DNA of 64,000 bases from Rhodococcus sp. ABRD24 (GCF_004328705.1 NZ_CP035319.1:4836001-4900000), one strand, 5' to 3'; counted from the stretch's first letter, positions 43,863 through 53,055 are shown. Notes: generated by a model not told the origin, from the sequence alone. A program made the numbers and translations.

Positions 43863-44393
43863 TCAGAGGCTGCGCTGCATCACGAAGTCGCGGTGCGTCT
43901 GCGCGCCGACCTTGAATGTCTTCGTGCCGACACGTTCGAATCCGTTCTTGATGTAGAAGCGCTGTGCCCGCTCGTTCTCCTGATTGACCCCGAGCCACAC
44001 ACCAGCGCAATTCGAAGACCGGGCGTGTTCCACCGCGGCATCCATCAGCGCCGCCGACACGCCGGTCCCGTGGCTGCCCGGCAGGACGTACAGCTTGCTG
44101 ATCTCCGTCGCCGGGTGCAGCGACACGGCGGACTGAACTGCATCGTCCTCCGGCGCGCCGTCGACGAGCATCACATAGCCGACGATTTCTCCGTTGCTGG
44201 TGGCTTTGAGTACCGTCCGCGCGGGATCGGTGAGGTATTCGCTGAACCGCTCGGCGGAGAGTACGTCGTCGATGAAGGCCTCAATGTCCTCTTTGGATGC
44301 GTGCGGCGGGCATGCAAGCGGAAATGTCACCGCTGCGACATCGGCGAGCGCCTCGGCATCCCAGAGTCCGGCCCTGTCCACGGTAATCGTCAC
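43863..44393 (-). CDS. GNAT N-acetyltransferase
   Basis: Acetyl-CoA-dependent acetyltransferase of 176 residues (Rv2669 relative), substrate unknown. Motif A is EISKLYVLPGSHGTGVSAALMDAAV, with the acetyl-CoA loop SHGTGV (usually R/Q-x-x-G-x-G/A); motif B is VWLGVNQENERAQRFYIKNGFE. GTG or ATG start at 44393 gives a complete N-terminal strand. It converges on zapE with a 25-bp gap and is separated by 64 bp from the MFS gene on the same strand. Confidence 0.87.
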   Translation of the reverse strand: MTITVDRAGLWDAEALADVAAVTFPLACPPHASKEDIEAFIDDVLSAERFSEYLTDPARTVLKATSNGEIVGYVMLVDGAPEDDAVQSAVSLHPATEISKLYVLPGSHGTGVSAALMDAAVEHARSSNCAGVWLGVNQENERAQRFYIKNGFERVGTKTFKVGAQTHRDFVMQRSL

Positions 44394-44457
44394 GGCTTCA
44401 CCTCGAGTACGTCGTCATCCGTCCCGACAAGTACATCACTTCCGGGCAGGTCGACGG

Positions 44458-45657
44458 CTACGCACCGGTGGAGGCGGATTCCGTCGGCGCATCGCTCGCG
44501 ACCTTCCGCGGCGAAAAAGCGGGCGCCAGCAGGAACAATACGACTGCGAACAGGAGTGGGACCACAAATCCGATACGCAGGTCGGACAGTGCTGCGATGC
44601 CGCCGATCACTCCGCCCGCGATCACCGTGCCGGCATAGTTGAACAAGTTGATTCGGGCGATCACCGCATCGGTCTGTTCCGGCGGCGCCAGCCGTCCAGC
44701 CGCGCTGAAGGACAGCGGTGCGATGACTGGGGCGCCGAGGCCGACGATGAAGAACCCGGCGATCGCGACCGCCGGGGCCTGCGCGAGGACAGCCACCAGA
44801 AGGCCGATCACACTGATCGCAGCGCCCACTCGGACGACCGCGATCTCGCCGAACCGGCGCACCCAGTAGTCGCCGGTCAGGCGCGAGATCAGCGCCGTCA
44901 CTTGGTATGCGCCCATCGCGAGGGCCGCGGTCCCGGCGTCGGACAGCAGTACCTCTTTGAGATACAGCGGGGAGTAGGTGCCCACCCCGAAATCGATCGC
45001 ATAGAACAGCATCATCGCGATTCCGAGCGCCAGGAACGGCCGCAGCGGCACCGCGAGCGGGACGGGTGTGGTGAGTGCCGAGCGTTCGTGACCGGTACGC
45101 AGTAGTCGCGGCCCGATCCATGCGCAGATCGCTGCCACCAGCGCGGCCGCGATGAGGACGGATGTCATCACGGACAGTTCCAGTGCCGAGAAGACCGCGA
45201 CGAATCCGGCGCCGGCAATTGCGCCGATGCTCCACGCCGCATGGAACGACGACAGGATGACACGACCGAACGCGTGCTGGATGGACACGGCCTGCATGTT
45301 GGCCGAGGCATCGACGATACCGAGCCCGATCCCGTAGAGCGCAAACGCCGCCAGGAAGGCGGGAGTAGAAGTCGTGAGGGCGATGCTCGCGGCGCCGATC
45401 GCGATGACCAACAGGCCAATGCGCAGCGTCGTCCGGCTCGACGTTGCCTTGGCAAGTTGTTCGGCGATGACGCTCCCGACGCCCGCGACGACGGATACGC
45501 CGACAACTGTCGTGGCCACCAAGCTGTCACTGAACCCGAGGTTCTCCTTGAACTGAGGAAGCTGGGTGAGCAGCACCGCCAGCATGAAACCCTGGAGCCC
45601 GAATGCGACCGCGGCCGAGAGTCGGGCAGTGCTGAGGGTTTTCGTGTTTCGATTCAC
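44458..45657 (-). CDS. MFS transporter
   Basis: Twelve-helix major facilitator of 399 residues from GTG 45657. Helix 1 begins soon after the start (LSAAVAFGLQGFMLAVLL); a conserved ASANMQAVSIQHAFGR in the middle and SFSAAGRL towards the end recall the FucP/sugar-permease group. Substrate unknown; the divergent beta-glucosidase suggests a sugar or glycoside. The frame remains open to ATG 45717, but that start would overlap the glucosidase ATG by two bases and leave no promoter, so GTG 45657 is preferred. Confidence 0.8.
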   Translation of the reverse strand: MNRNTKTLSTARLSAAVAFGLQGFMLAVLLTQLPQFKENLGFSDSLVATTVVGVSVVAGVGSVIAEQLAKATSSRTTLRIGLLVIAIGAASIALTTSTPAFLAAFALYGIGLGIVDASANMQAVSIQHAFGRVILSSFHAAWSIGAIAGAGFVAVFSALELSVMTSVLIAAALVAAICAWIGPRLLRTGHERSALTTPVPLAVPLRPFLALGIAMMLFYAIDFGVGTYSPLYLKEVLLSDAGTAALAMGAYQVTALISRLTGDYWVRRFGEIAVVRVGAAISVIGLLVAVLAQAPAVAIAGFFIVGLGAPVIAPLSFSAAGRLAPPEQTDAVIARINLFNYAGTVIAGGVIGGIAALSDLRIGFVVPLLFAVVLFLLAPAFSPRKVASDAPTESASTGA

Positions 45658-45715
45658 CGGACGAGTGTCCAACGTTCTGCTCGGTTTCGTGCGGTTCTCT
45701 GCTTCACTGCTCATC

Positions 45716-47110
45716 ATGGCTGCATATCGAACAGTTCCCGAGTTTCCCGATGACTTCGCCTTCGGCGTCGCGGCAGCGGCGTACCAGATCGAGGGCGCCG
45801 TGGCCGAGGGCGGCCGAGGCCGATCGATCTGGGACGAGTTCTGCGCCGTCCCGGGTGCGATCGCGCGCGGCGAGACCGGCGAGATTGCCGTCGATCACTA
45901 TCACCGCTACCGCGACGACGTGCGGCTGATGCGGGATCTCGGCATCGACTCCTACCGGCTGTCGGTGTCCTGGAGTCGGATTCAGCCGGACGGGAGCGGC
46001 GCGGTCAACGCAGCGGGTCTGGATTTCTACGACCGACTTGTCGACGAACTGTGCTCCGCGGGGATCTCGCCGGCCGTCACGTTGTTCCATTGGGATCTGC
46101 CGCAGGCGCTACAGGATGGGGGAGGATGGCTCAACCGGGAGACTTCGTTTCGCTTGGCCGAGTACACGGCAATCGTGGGGGAGCGGCTCGGCGACCGTGT
46201 CGGCATGTGGATGCCGCTGAACGAGCCTGTCGTGCACACGCTCTACGGGCATGCGCTCGGGGTGCACGCGCCCGGGCTGTCACTCGGTTTCGGGGCGCTG
46301 CAGGCGGCCCATCACCAGCTTCTCGGCCACGGTTTGTCGGTGCAGGCGTTGCGTGCGGTGGGGTGCGGCAACATCGGTATCGCGTCCAACCATGCTCCGG
46401 TGCACCCGGCGAGCGACGCCGAGGCGGATTCCTTGGCGGCCGACATCTACGACCACATCGTCAACTGGACGTTCGCCGATCCGATCTTGCTGGGCAAGTA
46501 CCCCGCAGCTGAACTTTCAGCCCTGCTGACCGGTCCGATCGACGATGACCTTGCGGTGATTGCGCAACCGCTGGACTGGTTCGGGATCAACTACTACGAG
46601 CCGACGAGGATCTCTGCACCCCAGGCTGGCGAGGGTACGGCGGGGGTTCTCGAGGTGGACCTTCCGCCAGGGATGCCGTTTGCCCCGGTGCCGTTCGAGG
46701 GGGTCGAGACCACCGACTTCGGCTGGCCGATCGTTCCGGACGGTCTTCGTGAGATTCTGACGATCTTCCGGGACCGATTCGGCTCAGCGTTGCCACCGAT
46801 CTACATCACGGAGAGCGGGTGTTCGTTCCACGATCCCGATCCGGATTCCGGTGGCCGCGTCCGGGACGAGCGCCGCATCGCCTATCACGCCGATCACCTG
46901 GTGGCGGTGCGGGAGGCGATGGATGCCGGGGTCGACGTGCGGGGCTACTTCGTGTGGTCGATCCTCGACAACTTCGAGTGGGCGGCCGGCTACCGGGAGC
47001 GTTTCGGCCTGGTCCACGTCGACTATCGGACTCTGAAGCGCACCCCGAAGGACTCGTATCACTGGCTGCGCAACGTACTTGCGGCGCGGCGGGAAACGCA
47101 GGTGCGCTGA
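45716..47110 (+). CDS. GH1 beta-glucosidase
   Basis: Retaining beta-glucosidase of 464 residues, cytoplasmic (no signal). Family landmarks are FAFGVAAAAYQIEGAVAEGG, the acid/base E170 in PLNEP and nucleophile E366 in ITESG, and DNFEWAAGYRERFGLVHVDY near the end. The residue two before N-E-P is proline where most GH1 enzymes have threonine. ATG 45716 places the family start MAAYRTVPEFPDDF correctly. Divergent from the MFS gene; together they may import and hydrolyse a glycoside. Not part of the mycobacterial gene order, so an accessory insertion. Confidence 0.92.
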   Translation: MAAYRTVPEFPDDFAFGVAAAAYQIEGAVAEGGRGRSIWDEFCAVPGAIARGETGEIAVDHYHRYRDDVRLMRDLGIDSYRLSVSWSRIQPDGSGAVNAAGLDFYDRLVDELCSAGISPAVTLFHWDLPQALQDGGGWLNRETSFRLAEYTAIVGERLGDRVGMWMPLNEPVVHTLYGHALGVHAPGLSLGFGALQAAHHQLLGHGLSVQALRAVGCGNIGIASNHAPVHPASDAEADSLAADIYDHIVNWTFADPILLGKYPAAELSALLTGPIDDDLAVIAQPLDWFGINYYEPTRISAPQAGEGTAGVLEVDLPPGMPFAPVPFEGVETTDFGWPIVPDGLREILTIFRDRFGSALPPIYITESGCSFHDPDPDSGGRVRDERRIAYHADHLVAVREAMDAGVDVRGYFVWSILDNFEWAAGYRERFGLVHVDYRTLKRTPKDSYHWLRNVLAARRETQVR

Positions 47111-47128
47111 TCGCGTGCGGGGATGGGA

Positions 47129-47166
47129 GAGCCCCAGCCGTGGATGGGGGGTCATGGCTGGGGCTC
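47129..47166 (+). terminator. terminator-like hairpin after the glucosidase gene
   Basis: GAGCCCCAGCC (47129-47139), 16-nt loop, GGCTGGGGCTC (47156-47166): perfect 11-bp stem 18 bp after the GH1 stop. No T-tract. Confidence 0.6.
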
Positions 47167-47248
47167 GGCACCATCGGGGGGGATGGTAGGGACGACAATA
47201 CATGAGGATTTACTCAGGTTCGAATCGTTGCGAACCTGTTCGGGAACG

Positions 47249-47288
47249 CAGAAGTGGCACCTCCCGGGTATGGGAGGTGCCACTTCTG
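47249..47288 (-). terminator. 17-bp hairpin ending the tRNA cluster
   Basis: CAGAAGTGGCACCTCCC (47249-47265), loop GGGTAT, and its perfect complement at 47272-47288. It lies 5 bp beyond the 3' end of the last minus-strand tRNA and is the strongest hairpin in the window; probably the tRNA operon terminator. Confidence 0.75.
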
Positions 47289-47293
47289 TTCGG

Positions 47294-47365
47294 TGCGCGA
47301 TACTGGGATTGAACCAGTGACCTCTTCCGTGTCAGGGAAGCGCTCTCCCGCTGAGCTAATCGCGC
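47294..47365 (-). tRNA. tRNA-Val (GAC)
   Basis: 72-nt cloverleaf; acceptor GCGCGAT pairs with ATCGCGC, anticodon loop CTGACAC gives GAC. No encoded CCA (CCG follows). Identical to the copy at 47538. Last gene of the minus-strand cluster. Confidence 0.95.
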
Positions 47366-47418
47366 GGGTGTGGAGGCGGAACCCGAGAGTTCCTGATCGA
47401 CGGTGACATCGACCGTGG

Positions 47419-47491
47419 AGCGGATGACGGGATTCGAACCCGCGACCCTCACCTTGGCAAGGTGATGCGCTACCAACTGCGCTACATCCGC
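47419..47491 (-). tRNA. tRNA-Gly (GCC)
   Basis: 73-nt cloverleaf with acceptor GCGGATG/CATCCGC and anticodon loop TTGCCAA, reading GCC. A CCA follows in the DNA (47416-47418). Identical to the copy at 47707. Confidence 0.95.
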
Positions 47492-47537
47492 ATGTGCAAA
47501 AGTCTCGAGACACTCAGCGTGTTGCCTCGAAACTTGG

Positions 47538-47609
47538 TGCGCGATACTGGGATTGAACCAGTGACCTCTTCCGTGTCAGGGAAGCGCTCTCCCGCTGAGC
47601 TAATCGCGC
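47538..47609 (-). tRNA. tRNA-Val (GAC), second copy
   Basis: Identical over 72 nt to the copy at 47294, but here CCA is encoded (47535-47537). Its 5' end is one base from the 3' end of tRNA-Cys. Confidence 0.95.
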
Positions 47610-47610
47610 G

Positions 47611-47681
47611 AGGTGGAGACGGGAATCGAACCCGTGTGCACGGCTTTGCAGGCCGTTGCCTCACCACTCGGCCACTCCACC
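47611..47681 (-). tRNA. tRNA-Cys (GCA)
   Basis: 71-nt cloverleaf; acceptor GGTGGAG/CTCCACC, anticodon loop CTGCAAA reading GCA. No encoded CCA, since only one base separates it from tRNA-Val. Confidence 0.95.
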
Positions 47682-47706
47682 ATGAAAGGTCGAGTCCAAC
47701 CTCTCG

Positions 47707-47779
47707 AGCGGATGACGGGATTCGAACCCGCGACCCTCACCTTGGCAAGGTGATGCGCTACCAACTGCGCTACATCCGC
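47707..47779 (-). tRNA. tRNA-Gly (GCC), second copy
   Basis: First gene of the minus-strand cluster, identical to the copy at 47419 over 73 nt, without encoded CCA. Gly-Cys-Val is the mycobacterial order; here a Gly-Val pair is added. Confidence 0.95.
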
Positions 47780-47821
47780 ATTCGCACCGGGGCAGTGCTT
47801 GTTCTCCCTGGTGCGGTGAGA

Positions 47822-47851
47822 ACATTAGCGGACCATCTGAGAAAGGCACAA
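47822..47851 (-). promoter_or_regulatory. promoter of the minus-strand tRNA cluster
   Basis: TTGTGC (47851-47846) and TAATGT (47827-47822) are separated by 18 bp. Start near 47815 gives a 35-nt leader before tRNA-Gly. Confidence 0.6.
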
Positions 47852-48029
47852 ATCACCAGGTCAGGGGTAAGACGGGGGATATGAGCGGGCGATCGACCAG
47901 GTGCTGAAGCCAGCCCCGGAGGCGTGCAACGGAGGTGTGTTGCGGACGAATCGGTATCCCCTCGGGAGGGACGTGGGTCCGGTGTACGGCGAGGCCGGTC
48001 CGCACCCGAAACGAATGACAACCAGGGGA

Positions 48030-48059
48030 TTCGTGTTCGCAGTAAGGCCATGTTAGTGT
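48030..48059 (+). promoter_or_regulatory. possible promoter of tRNA-Val (CAC)
   Basis: TTCGTG (48030-48035), 18 bp, TAGTGT (48054-48059), 35 bp before the tRNA. The -35 is weak. Confidence 0.4.
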
Positions 48060-48094
48060 TTCGTCTCGTTCGACCGCGAGTAGTCAGCGCGGTT

Positions 48095-48166
48095 CGGTCC
48101 CGTGGCTCAGTGGAAGAGCGTCCCGTTCACACCGGGGAGGTCGCTGGTTCGATCCCAGCCGGGACC
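48095..48166 (+). tRNA. tRNA-Val (CAC)
   Basis: 72-nt cloverleaf; acceptor GGTCCCG/CGGGACC, anticodon loop TTCACAC reading CAC. No encoded CCA. A strong terminator follows 6 bp later. A second valine isoacceptor, opposite in strand to the GAC pair. Confidence 0.95.
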
Positions 48167-48172
48167 ACAGAG

Positions 48173-48208
48173 AAAGAGGCCCTGCCCGTTCATTCGGGCA
48201 GGGCCTCT
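48173..48208. terminator. bidirectional terminator, tRNA-Val / SIMPL gene
   Basis: AAGAGGCCCTGCCCG (48173-48187), 6-nt loop, perfect complement at 48194-48208: 15-bp stem then CTGGTTCTTCTC. It separates tRNA-Val from the convergent SIMPL gene ending at 48220. Confidence 0.85.
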
Positions 48209-48219
48209 TCTGGTTCTTC

Positions 48220-48954
48220 TCAGTCGATGTCGTAGACGACCGCGACGTTCACCGACAGCTCCTGGCTGCCCGCCGCCACCGGCGTGGCCATGTCGAACGC
48301 CATGTTGGGCGACGGTGTCCGCATGAAGGGGTCGGGCTGGATCTGGTTCGGCGGCACTTCGGTGATCGACCGGATGCTGCCCAGCTTCACCCCGCCCGCG
48401 TCCGCGATCTGCTTTGCCTGAGCCTGGGCCTGCTGCACCGCGGCGGCCCGGGCCTGCGCGCGCAGATCGCTGTCGTCGTCGATCGAGAAGGTCGTCTGCT
48501 GTACCCGTACGGCGTCGCCGGCCGCGGATGCCGCCGCATCGATGAGGCTGCCGGCCCCACCGAGGTCGTGGAGCGTTGCGGTGACCTGGTTGGTCACCTG
48601 GTAACCGTTGATTCGGCCGGACCCGGACTCATACGTCGGCTGGACCGACAGTCCGCTCGTCTGGATATCCTCTGGCGCGACACCGCGTCCCTTCAGGGTC
48701 TCGATCAGAGCGCTGGCCTTCTCGGCATTCGCCGCCAGTGTGCCGTTCGCCTCCGGCCCCCGAGTCTCGACTCCGAGGACGACGGTGAGGGTGTCGGGCG
48801 TTCCGGTCACCTTGCCGACGCCGCGAGTGGTGATGCCGGTGCTGTCTGTGGTGCTGGCCGGGGCGTCCGATGACGAGCAGCCCACGAGTGTGAGTACGCA
48901 AAGAGTGGAGGCGCCGATCGCGCCGAGCAGTCGGTTCGTTCGTGGTAGGTGCAT
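48220..48954 (-). CDS. SIMPL-domain (DUF541) lipoprotein
   Basis: Exported lipoprotein of 244 residues with signal RTNRLLGAIGASTLCVLTLVG and lipidated C26. The DUF541/SIMPL domain follows: GITTRGVGKVTGTPDTLTV, a conserved LKGRGVAPEDIQTSGLSVQP and ARAAAVQQAQAQAKQIADAGG. SIMPL proteins form oligomeric periplasmic rings in other bacteria, with roles in oxidative stress and envelope; no enzymatic function is known. ATG 48954. Divergent from the PGPGW membrane-protein gene. Confidence 0.88.
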   Translation of the reverse strand: MHLPRTNRLLGAIGASTLCVLTLVGCSSSDAPASTTDSTGITTRGVGKVTGTPDTLTVVLGVETRGPEANGTLAANAEKASALIETLKGRGVAPEDIQTSGLSVQPTYESGSGRINGYQVTNQVTATLHDLGGAGSLIDAAASAAGDAVRVQQTTFSIDDDSDLRAQARAAAVQQAQAQAKQIADAGGVKLGSIRSITEVPPNQIQPDPFMRTPSPNMAFDMATPVAAGSQELSVNVAVVYDID

Positions 48955-49107
48955 CAGGTCACTATGAGGCAGCGGGGCGGCTCGTGTGCCCGGATCGTCC
49001 GGATCCTTTCGCGTTCGGGTCAGCCCCGACGGGTGGGGCGTCGGTACTCTGGGACTGGCGGCAATTCAATCGGTGTGGAACCTCGACACGACAGGGGAAT
49101 CGAATCT

Positions 49108-49587
49108 GTGAGTGGTCGAACAACCGGAAACGACGGCGATCTCGCCGGTGACAAGGCCGAGGACGGGTTCCATCCGATCGAGGCGCTCGAGGAAGCTGAG
49201 AACCGGTGGCGTCGCAGGCGGGCCCGCATCGCGGCGAATCCGTCTCTGAACCTCGCGTATCGCATCGGGGTCGGGGCCGTCGGAGCGCTCGTCCTTGCGG
49301 CGGGGATCGTCACGATTCCGTATCCCGGCCCGGGATGGCTGATCGTGTTTGCCGGTCTGGGGATCCTCGCGTCGGAGTTCGGGTGGGCACACCGACTGTT
49401 GCATCGCGTCCGTGCGAGGTATGACAGTTTCATGGTGTGGTTCTCGCGGCAGTCCGCGGCTGTGAAGTCCATCGGAGTGGTGTTCACGGCGATCGTGGTG
49501 ATTGCCACTCTGTGGTTTCTCGGCACCTTCGGTCTGATCGGGACGTGGGTGGGCCTCGAGCAGCCCTGGCTGGAGAGCCCGCTGTAG
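49108..49587 (+). CDS. PGPGW-motif transmembrane protein
   Basis: Small membrane protein of 159 residues in the TIGR02611-type actinobacterial family. After a charged head and a basic helix (ENRWRRRRARIAANP), helices lie at about 53-70 and 77-90 separated by the PGPGW motif (73-77), and at about 122-150. The PGPGW hairpin is the family hallmark; function unknown. GTG 49108 follows AGGGG; the in-frame GTG 49075 would add 11 residues. Not in the thrS transcript, which appears to have its own promoter (TAGCAT at 49641-49646). Confidence 0.8.
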   Translation: MSGRTTGNDGDLAGDKAEDGFHPIEALEEAENRWRRRRARIAANPSLNLAYRIGVGAVGALVLAAGIVTIPYPGPGWLIVFAGLGILASEFGWAHRLLHRVRARYDSFMVWFSRQSAAVKSIGVVFTAIVVIATLWFLGTFGLIGTWVGLEQPWLESPL

Positions 49588-49704
49588 CCGGCAGTTGCTC
49601 CGTCGGCGGGACGGATCCACGGGTGCGCGAGCGGTGCCGATAGCATGAGAGCGCCCCGCGTCCCCCGTGGCGCCGCACACCCACATATCTAGGAGCGCAT
49701 CGCC

Positions 49705-51765
49705 GTGACCACGCCCGCATCCGTTACCCCAGCCGCACGTGTCCTGGTGCCCGCCGGGACGACTGCGGGCACGGCGGTGCGCGAGGCCGGCCTGTCCGGC
49801 AAGGGGCCCGACGCCATCGTCGTCGTCCGGGACGCCGAAGGCCAGCTCAAGGATCTGACCTGGATCCCCGACGTCGACGTCGAGGTCGAGGCGGTAGCCG
49901 CCGACACCGAGGAGGGTCGCAGCGTCATCCGGCACTCGGCTGCACACGTCCTGGCTCAGGCCGTCCAGCAGGAGTTCCCCGAGGCGAAGCTGGGTATCGG
50001 CCCACCGATCAAGGATGGCTTCTACTACGACTTCCGAGTGGAGCGCCCGTTCACACCGGAGGACCTCGCGAAGCTCGAGAAGCGGATGAAGAAGATCGTC
50101 AAGGATGCGCAGCGCTTCTCGCGCCGCGTCGTCGACGATCTCGAGGACGCTCGCACCGAACTCGCGAACGAGCCGTTCAAACTCGAACTCATCAGCGACA
50201 AAGCAGACAAGTCGCTATCTGACGATCCCGAGGTCATGGAGGTCGGCGGAGGCGAGCTGACGATCTACGACAACCTCAACCCGCGCACCGGCGAGGTGAT
50301 CTGGAAGGACCTGTGCCGCGGTCCGCACATCCCGACCACCAAGTACATTCCGGCGTTCAAGATCACCCGCAGCTCAGCGGCCTACTGGCGCGGCGATCAG
50401 AGTCGTGAGGACCTGCAGCGCATCTACGGCACCGCGTGGGAGTCGACCGAGGCGCTCGAAAGGCACCTCGAGCTGCTGGCGGAGGCCGAGCGCCGCGACC
50501 ACCGCAAGCTCGGTGCCGAACTCGATCTGTTCTCGTTCCCCGACGAGCTGGGCTCGGGCCTGCCGGTGTTCCACCCCAAGGGCGGCATCATCCGGCAGGA
50601 GATGGAGAACTACTCCCGTCAGCGTCACGTGCAGGAGGGCTACGAGTTCGTCTACTCCCCGCACATCACCAAGGGGCATCTGTACGAGGTTTCCGGTCAC
50701 CTCGACTGGTACAAGGACGGCATGTTCCCGGCGATGCATATCGACGAGGAACTCAACGAGGACGGCACGGTCCGCAAGCCGGGCCAGGACTACTACCTCA
50801 AGCCGATGAACTGCCCGATGCACAACCTGGTCTTCGGCTCACGCGGCCGCTCGTACCGGGAGTTGCCGCTGCGCCTGTTCGAGTTCGGCTCGGTGTACAG
50901 GTACGAGAAGTCCGGCGTCGTGCACGGACTGACGCGCGTCCGCGGCATGACGCAGGACGACGCGCACATCTACTGCACCAAGGAGCAGATGCGCGATGAG
51001 CTGACCACCGCGCTGAACTTCGTGCTTGGCCTGCTCGGGGACTACGGCCTCGACGACTACTACCTCGAGCTGTCGACGAAGAACCCCGACAAGTTCGTCG
51101 GCGACGACGCGCTGTGGGAGGAAGCTACCGCGACGCTGCGCGAGGTCGGCGTTGCGTCCGGGCTGGATCTGGTGCCGGATCCGGGCGGAGCTGCCTTCTA
51201 CGGCCCGAAGATCTCCGTCCAGGTTCAGGATGCACTGGGTCGTAGTTGGCAGATGTCGACGATCCAGCTCGACTTCAACCTGCCCGAGCGGTTCGACCTC
51301 GAGTTCACCGGTTCGGATGGCACCAAGCAGCGGCCGGTGATGATTCACCGCGCGCTGTTCGGCTCGATCGAGCGGTTCTTCGGCGTCCTCACCGAGCACT
51401 ACGCGGGTGCGTTCCCGGCGTGGCTCGCACCCGTTCAGGTGGTGGGGATCCCGGTCGCCGAGGCCTTCGAGGATCACCTGTTCGACGTCGTCAAGCAGCT
51501 CAAGGCGGCCGGCGTGCGGGCCGAGGTCGATGCCAGCGACGACCGCATGCAGAAGAAGATCCGCAACCACACCACCCAGAAGGTGCCGTTCATGCTGCTC
51601 GCGGGGGAGCGTGACGTCGAGGCCGGCGCGGTGAGCTTCCGCTTCCGCGACGGCACGCAGGTCAACGGTGTGCCGGTCCAGAATGCGATCCGGCTGATCG
51701 GTGAGTGGATTGCGCGGCGCGAGAATGCCTCGCCCACAGCCGAACTCTTCGGCGGTGCGCAGTGA
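49705..51765 (+). CDS. thrS: threonyl-tRNA synthetase
   Basis: Charges tRNA-Thr. Of 686 residues, a short TGS-like N-terminal segment leads into the editing/second additional domain ([24 protein letters not shown]), the class II core with motif 2 [12 protein letters not shown], zinc-binding C370, H421 and about H548, motif 3 [13 protein letters not shown], and the anticodon-binding domain from about 570. GTG 49705 has AGGAG 9 nt upstream. No T-box structure is visible. Its stop overlaps the next gene's start (GTGA), coupling ThrRS to the HIT protein. Confidence 0.97.
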   Translation: MTTPASVTPAARVLVPAGTTAGTAVREAGLSGKGPDAIVVVRDAEGQLKDLTWIPDVDVEVEAVAADTEEGRSVIRHSAAHVLAQAVQQEFPEAKLGIGPPIKDGFYYDFRVERPFTPEDLAKLEKRMKKIVKDAQRFSRRVVDDLEDARTELANEPFKLELISDKADKSLSDDPEVMEVGGGELTIYDNLNPRTGEVIWKDLCRGPHIPTTKYIPAFKITRSSAAYWRGDQSREDLQRIYGTAWESTEALERHLELLAEAERRDHRKLGAELDLFSFPDELGSGLPVFHPKGGIIRQEMENYSRQRHVQEGYEFVYSPHITKGHLYEVSGHLDWYKDGMFPAMHIDEELNEDGTVRKPGQDYYLKPMNCPMHNLVFGSRGRSYRELPLRLFEFGSVYRYEKSGVVHGLTRVRGMTQDDAHIYCTKEQMRDELTTALNFVLGLLGDYGLDDYYLELSTKNPDKFVGDDALWEEATATLREVGVASGLDLVPDPGGAAFYGPKISVQVQDALGRSWQMSTIQLDFNLPERFDLEFTGSDGTKQRPVMIHRALFGSIERFFGVLTEHYAGAFPAWLAPVQVVGIPVAEAFEDHLFDVVKQLKAAGVRAEVDASDDRMQKKIRNHTTQKVPFMLLAGERDVEAGAVSFRFRDGTQVNGVPVQNAIRLIGEWIARRENASPTAELFGGAQ

Positions 51766-52322
51766 CCGAGCAGCCGGGCGGCAACAACGACGTCGGTGCG
51801 CTCGTCGACACCGGCCCCGGGGATCCCGATCGATTGCAGCGGCTGTGGTCGCCGCACCGGATGTCGTACATCGCCGAGGCGCCCAAGGCGTCGAAGTCGA
51901 GCGAGGGTCCGTTCAGCGAGATTCCGAAGATGAGCGACGAGGAAGGCCTGATCGTCGCTCGCGGTGAGTTCGTGTACGCGGTCCTCAACCTGTATCCGTA
52001 CAACCCGGGGCACCTCATGGTGGTGCCGTACCGGCGGGTGGCGGCGCTCGAGGATCTGACACCGGAGGAGGGCGCCGAGCTGATGGCGTTCACGCAGCAG
52101 TCGATCCGGGTGATCAAGCGGGTCTCGCAGCCCGATGGGTTCAATGTCGGGCTCAACCTCGGCGCGCCAGCCGGTGGTTCACTGTCAGAGCACCTGCACC
52201 AGCATGTCGTTCCGCGCTGGGGCGGTGACGCGAACTTCATCACCATCCTCGGGGGTGTGAAGGTGATGCCGCAGCTGCTCCGCGAGACGCGGTCGCTGCT
52301 CGCTGGGGCCTGGAACGAGTGA
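51762..52322 (+). CDS. HIT-family protein, Ap4A phosphorylase-like
   Basis: Nucleotide hydrolase/transferase of 186 residues with the histidine triad HLHQH at 144-148 (H146 the nucleophile). The mycobacterial relative Rv2613c cleaves diadenosine tetraphosphate by phosphorolysis. That is notable next to thrS, because aminoacyl-tRNA synthetases make Ap4A. Start GTG 51762 overlaps the thrS stop. N-terminus begins with a polar 20-residue stretch. pgsA follows after 85 bp. Confidence 0.9.
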   Translation: MTEQPGGNNDVGALVDTGPGDPDRLQRLWSPHRMSYIAEAPKASKSSEGPFSEIPKMSDEEGLIVARGEFVYAVLNLYPYNPGHLMVVPYRRVAALEDLTPEEGAELMAFTQQSIRVIKRVSQPDGFNVGLNLGAPAGGSLSEHLHQHVVPRWGGDANFITILGGVKVMPQLLRETRSLLAGAWNE

Positions 52323-52407
52323 TCTGCCGAGGACGCGTCATGGCAGTATCTGGAACCGGGTCGACTGCGATCTGCATCTTCCATGAGGGAAGGGAGGGGG
52401 GAGTGGG

Positions 52408-53055
52408 ATGCTGAGCTTCTTCGGTCGCGCATCTGTATCCAAGGTGACGGCGCCGATGGGCCGCGCACTGGTGAAAACGGGACTGACCCCCGACGCGGTC
52501 ACCGTGATCGGGACTGTCGCGAGCATTGCCGGTGCCCTGACCCTGTTCCCGTCCGGTCATTTGTTCTGGGGAACTGTCTTCATCTGGTTCTTCGTCATGT
52601 TCGACATGCTCGACGGCGCGATGGCGCGGGCGCGTGGCGGCGGAACGCGATACGGCGCAGTGCTGGATGCGACCTGCGACAGGATTGCAGACGGCGCGAT
52701 CTTCGCCGGACTTGCGTGGTGGGCGATCTATCACGAGGGAAGCAAAAGCCTGCTGATCGCGACGTTGATCTGCCTGGTCAGCTCGCAGGTGATCTCGTAT
52801 GCCAAGGCGCGGGCGGAGGCGAGTGGACTGTCTGCCGACGGCGGACTGATCGAGCGTCCGGACCGCCTCGTCATCGTGCTCGTCGGCTCCGGTTTGACCG
52901 GCATCGCAGGGCATTTCGGCATCGGGTGGCTGCACTGGGCGGTGTACGTCGCCATGTGGATTCTCGCGGTCGCGAGCATCATCACAGTGTTTCAGCGGGT
53001 ACTGGCCGTCCGCAGCTCGGCCGGCGCGCGTGACCTGCTGGGCGAGGCCCAGTGA
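52408..53055 (+). CDS. pgsA: phosphatidylinositol phosphate synthase
   Basis: CDP-alcohol phosphotransferase of 215 residues that joins CDP-diacylglycerol and inositol-1-phosphate, first step of PI, PIM and lipoarabinomannan synthesis. The motif D66-x2-D69-G70-x2-A73-R74-x8-G83-x3-D87-x3-D91 is perfect and six helices are visible. A very purine-rich ribosome site precedes ATG 52408. The stop overlaps patA (GTGA). With suhB upstream in the window supplying inositol, the pathway is well represented. Confidence 0.95.
   Translation: MLSFFGRASVSKVTAPMGRALVKTGLTPDAVTVIGTVASIAGALTLFPSGHLFWGTVFIWFFVMFDMLDGAMARARGGGTRYGAVLDATCDRIADGAIFAGLAWWAIYHEGSKSLLIATLICLVSSQVISYAKARAEASGLSADGGLIERPDRLVIVLVGSGLTGIAGHFGIGWLHWAVYVAMWILAVASIITVFQRVLAVRSSAGARDLLGEAQ

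Larger units (their letters stand above)
47780..48094. other. 315-bp gap between divergent tRNA genes
   Basis: Holds the two tRNA promoters listed separately. Between about 47852 and 48029 I see no gene with a credible ribosome site, no repeat and no hairpin worth calling. Confidence 0.6.

Noticed and set aside
47294..47779. Repeated 72-73-bp blocks that could suggest a CRISPR array
   Set aside because: The blocks are identical tRNA-Val and tRNA-Gly genes with good cloverleaves; spacers are few and irregular.
49588..49704. T-box leader before thrS
   Set aside because: Only about 60 nt separate the likely -10 from the start, and no stem I or antiterminator T-box sequence is present.
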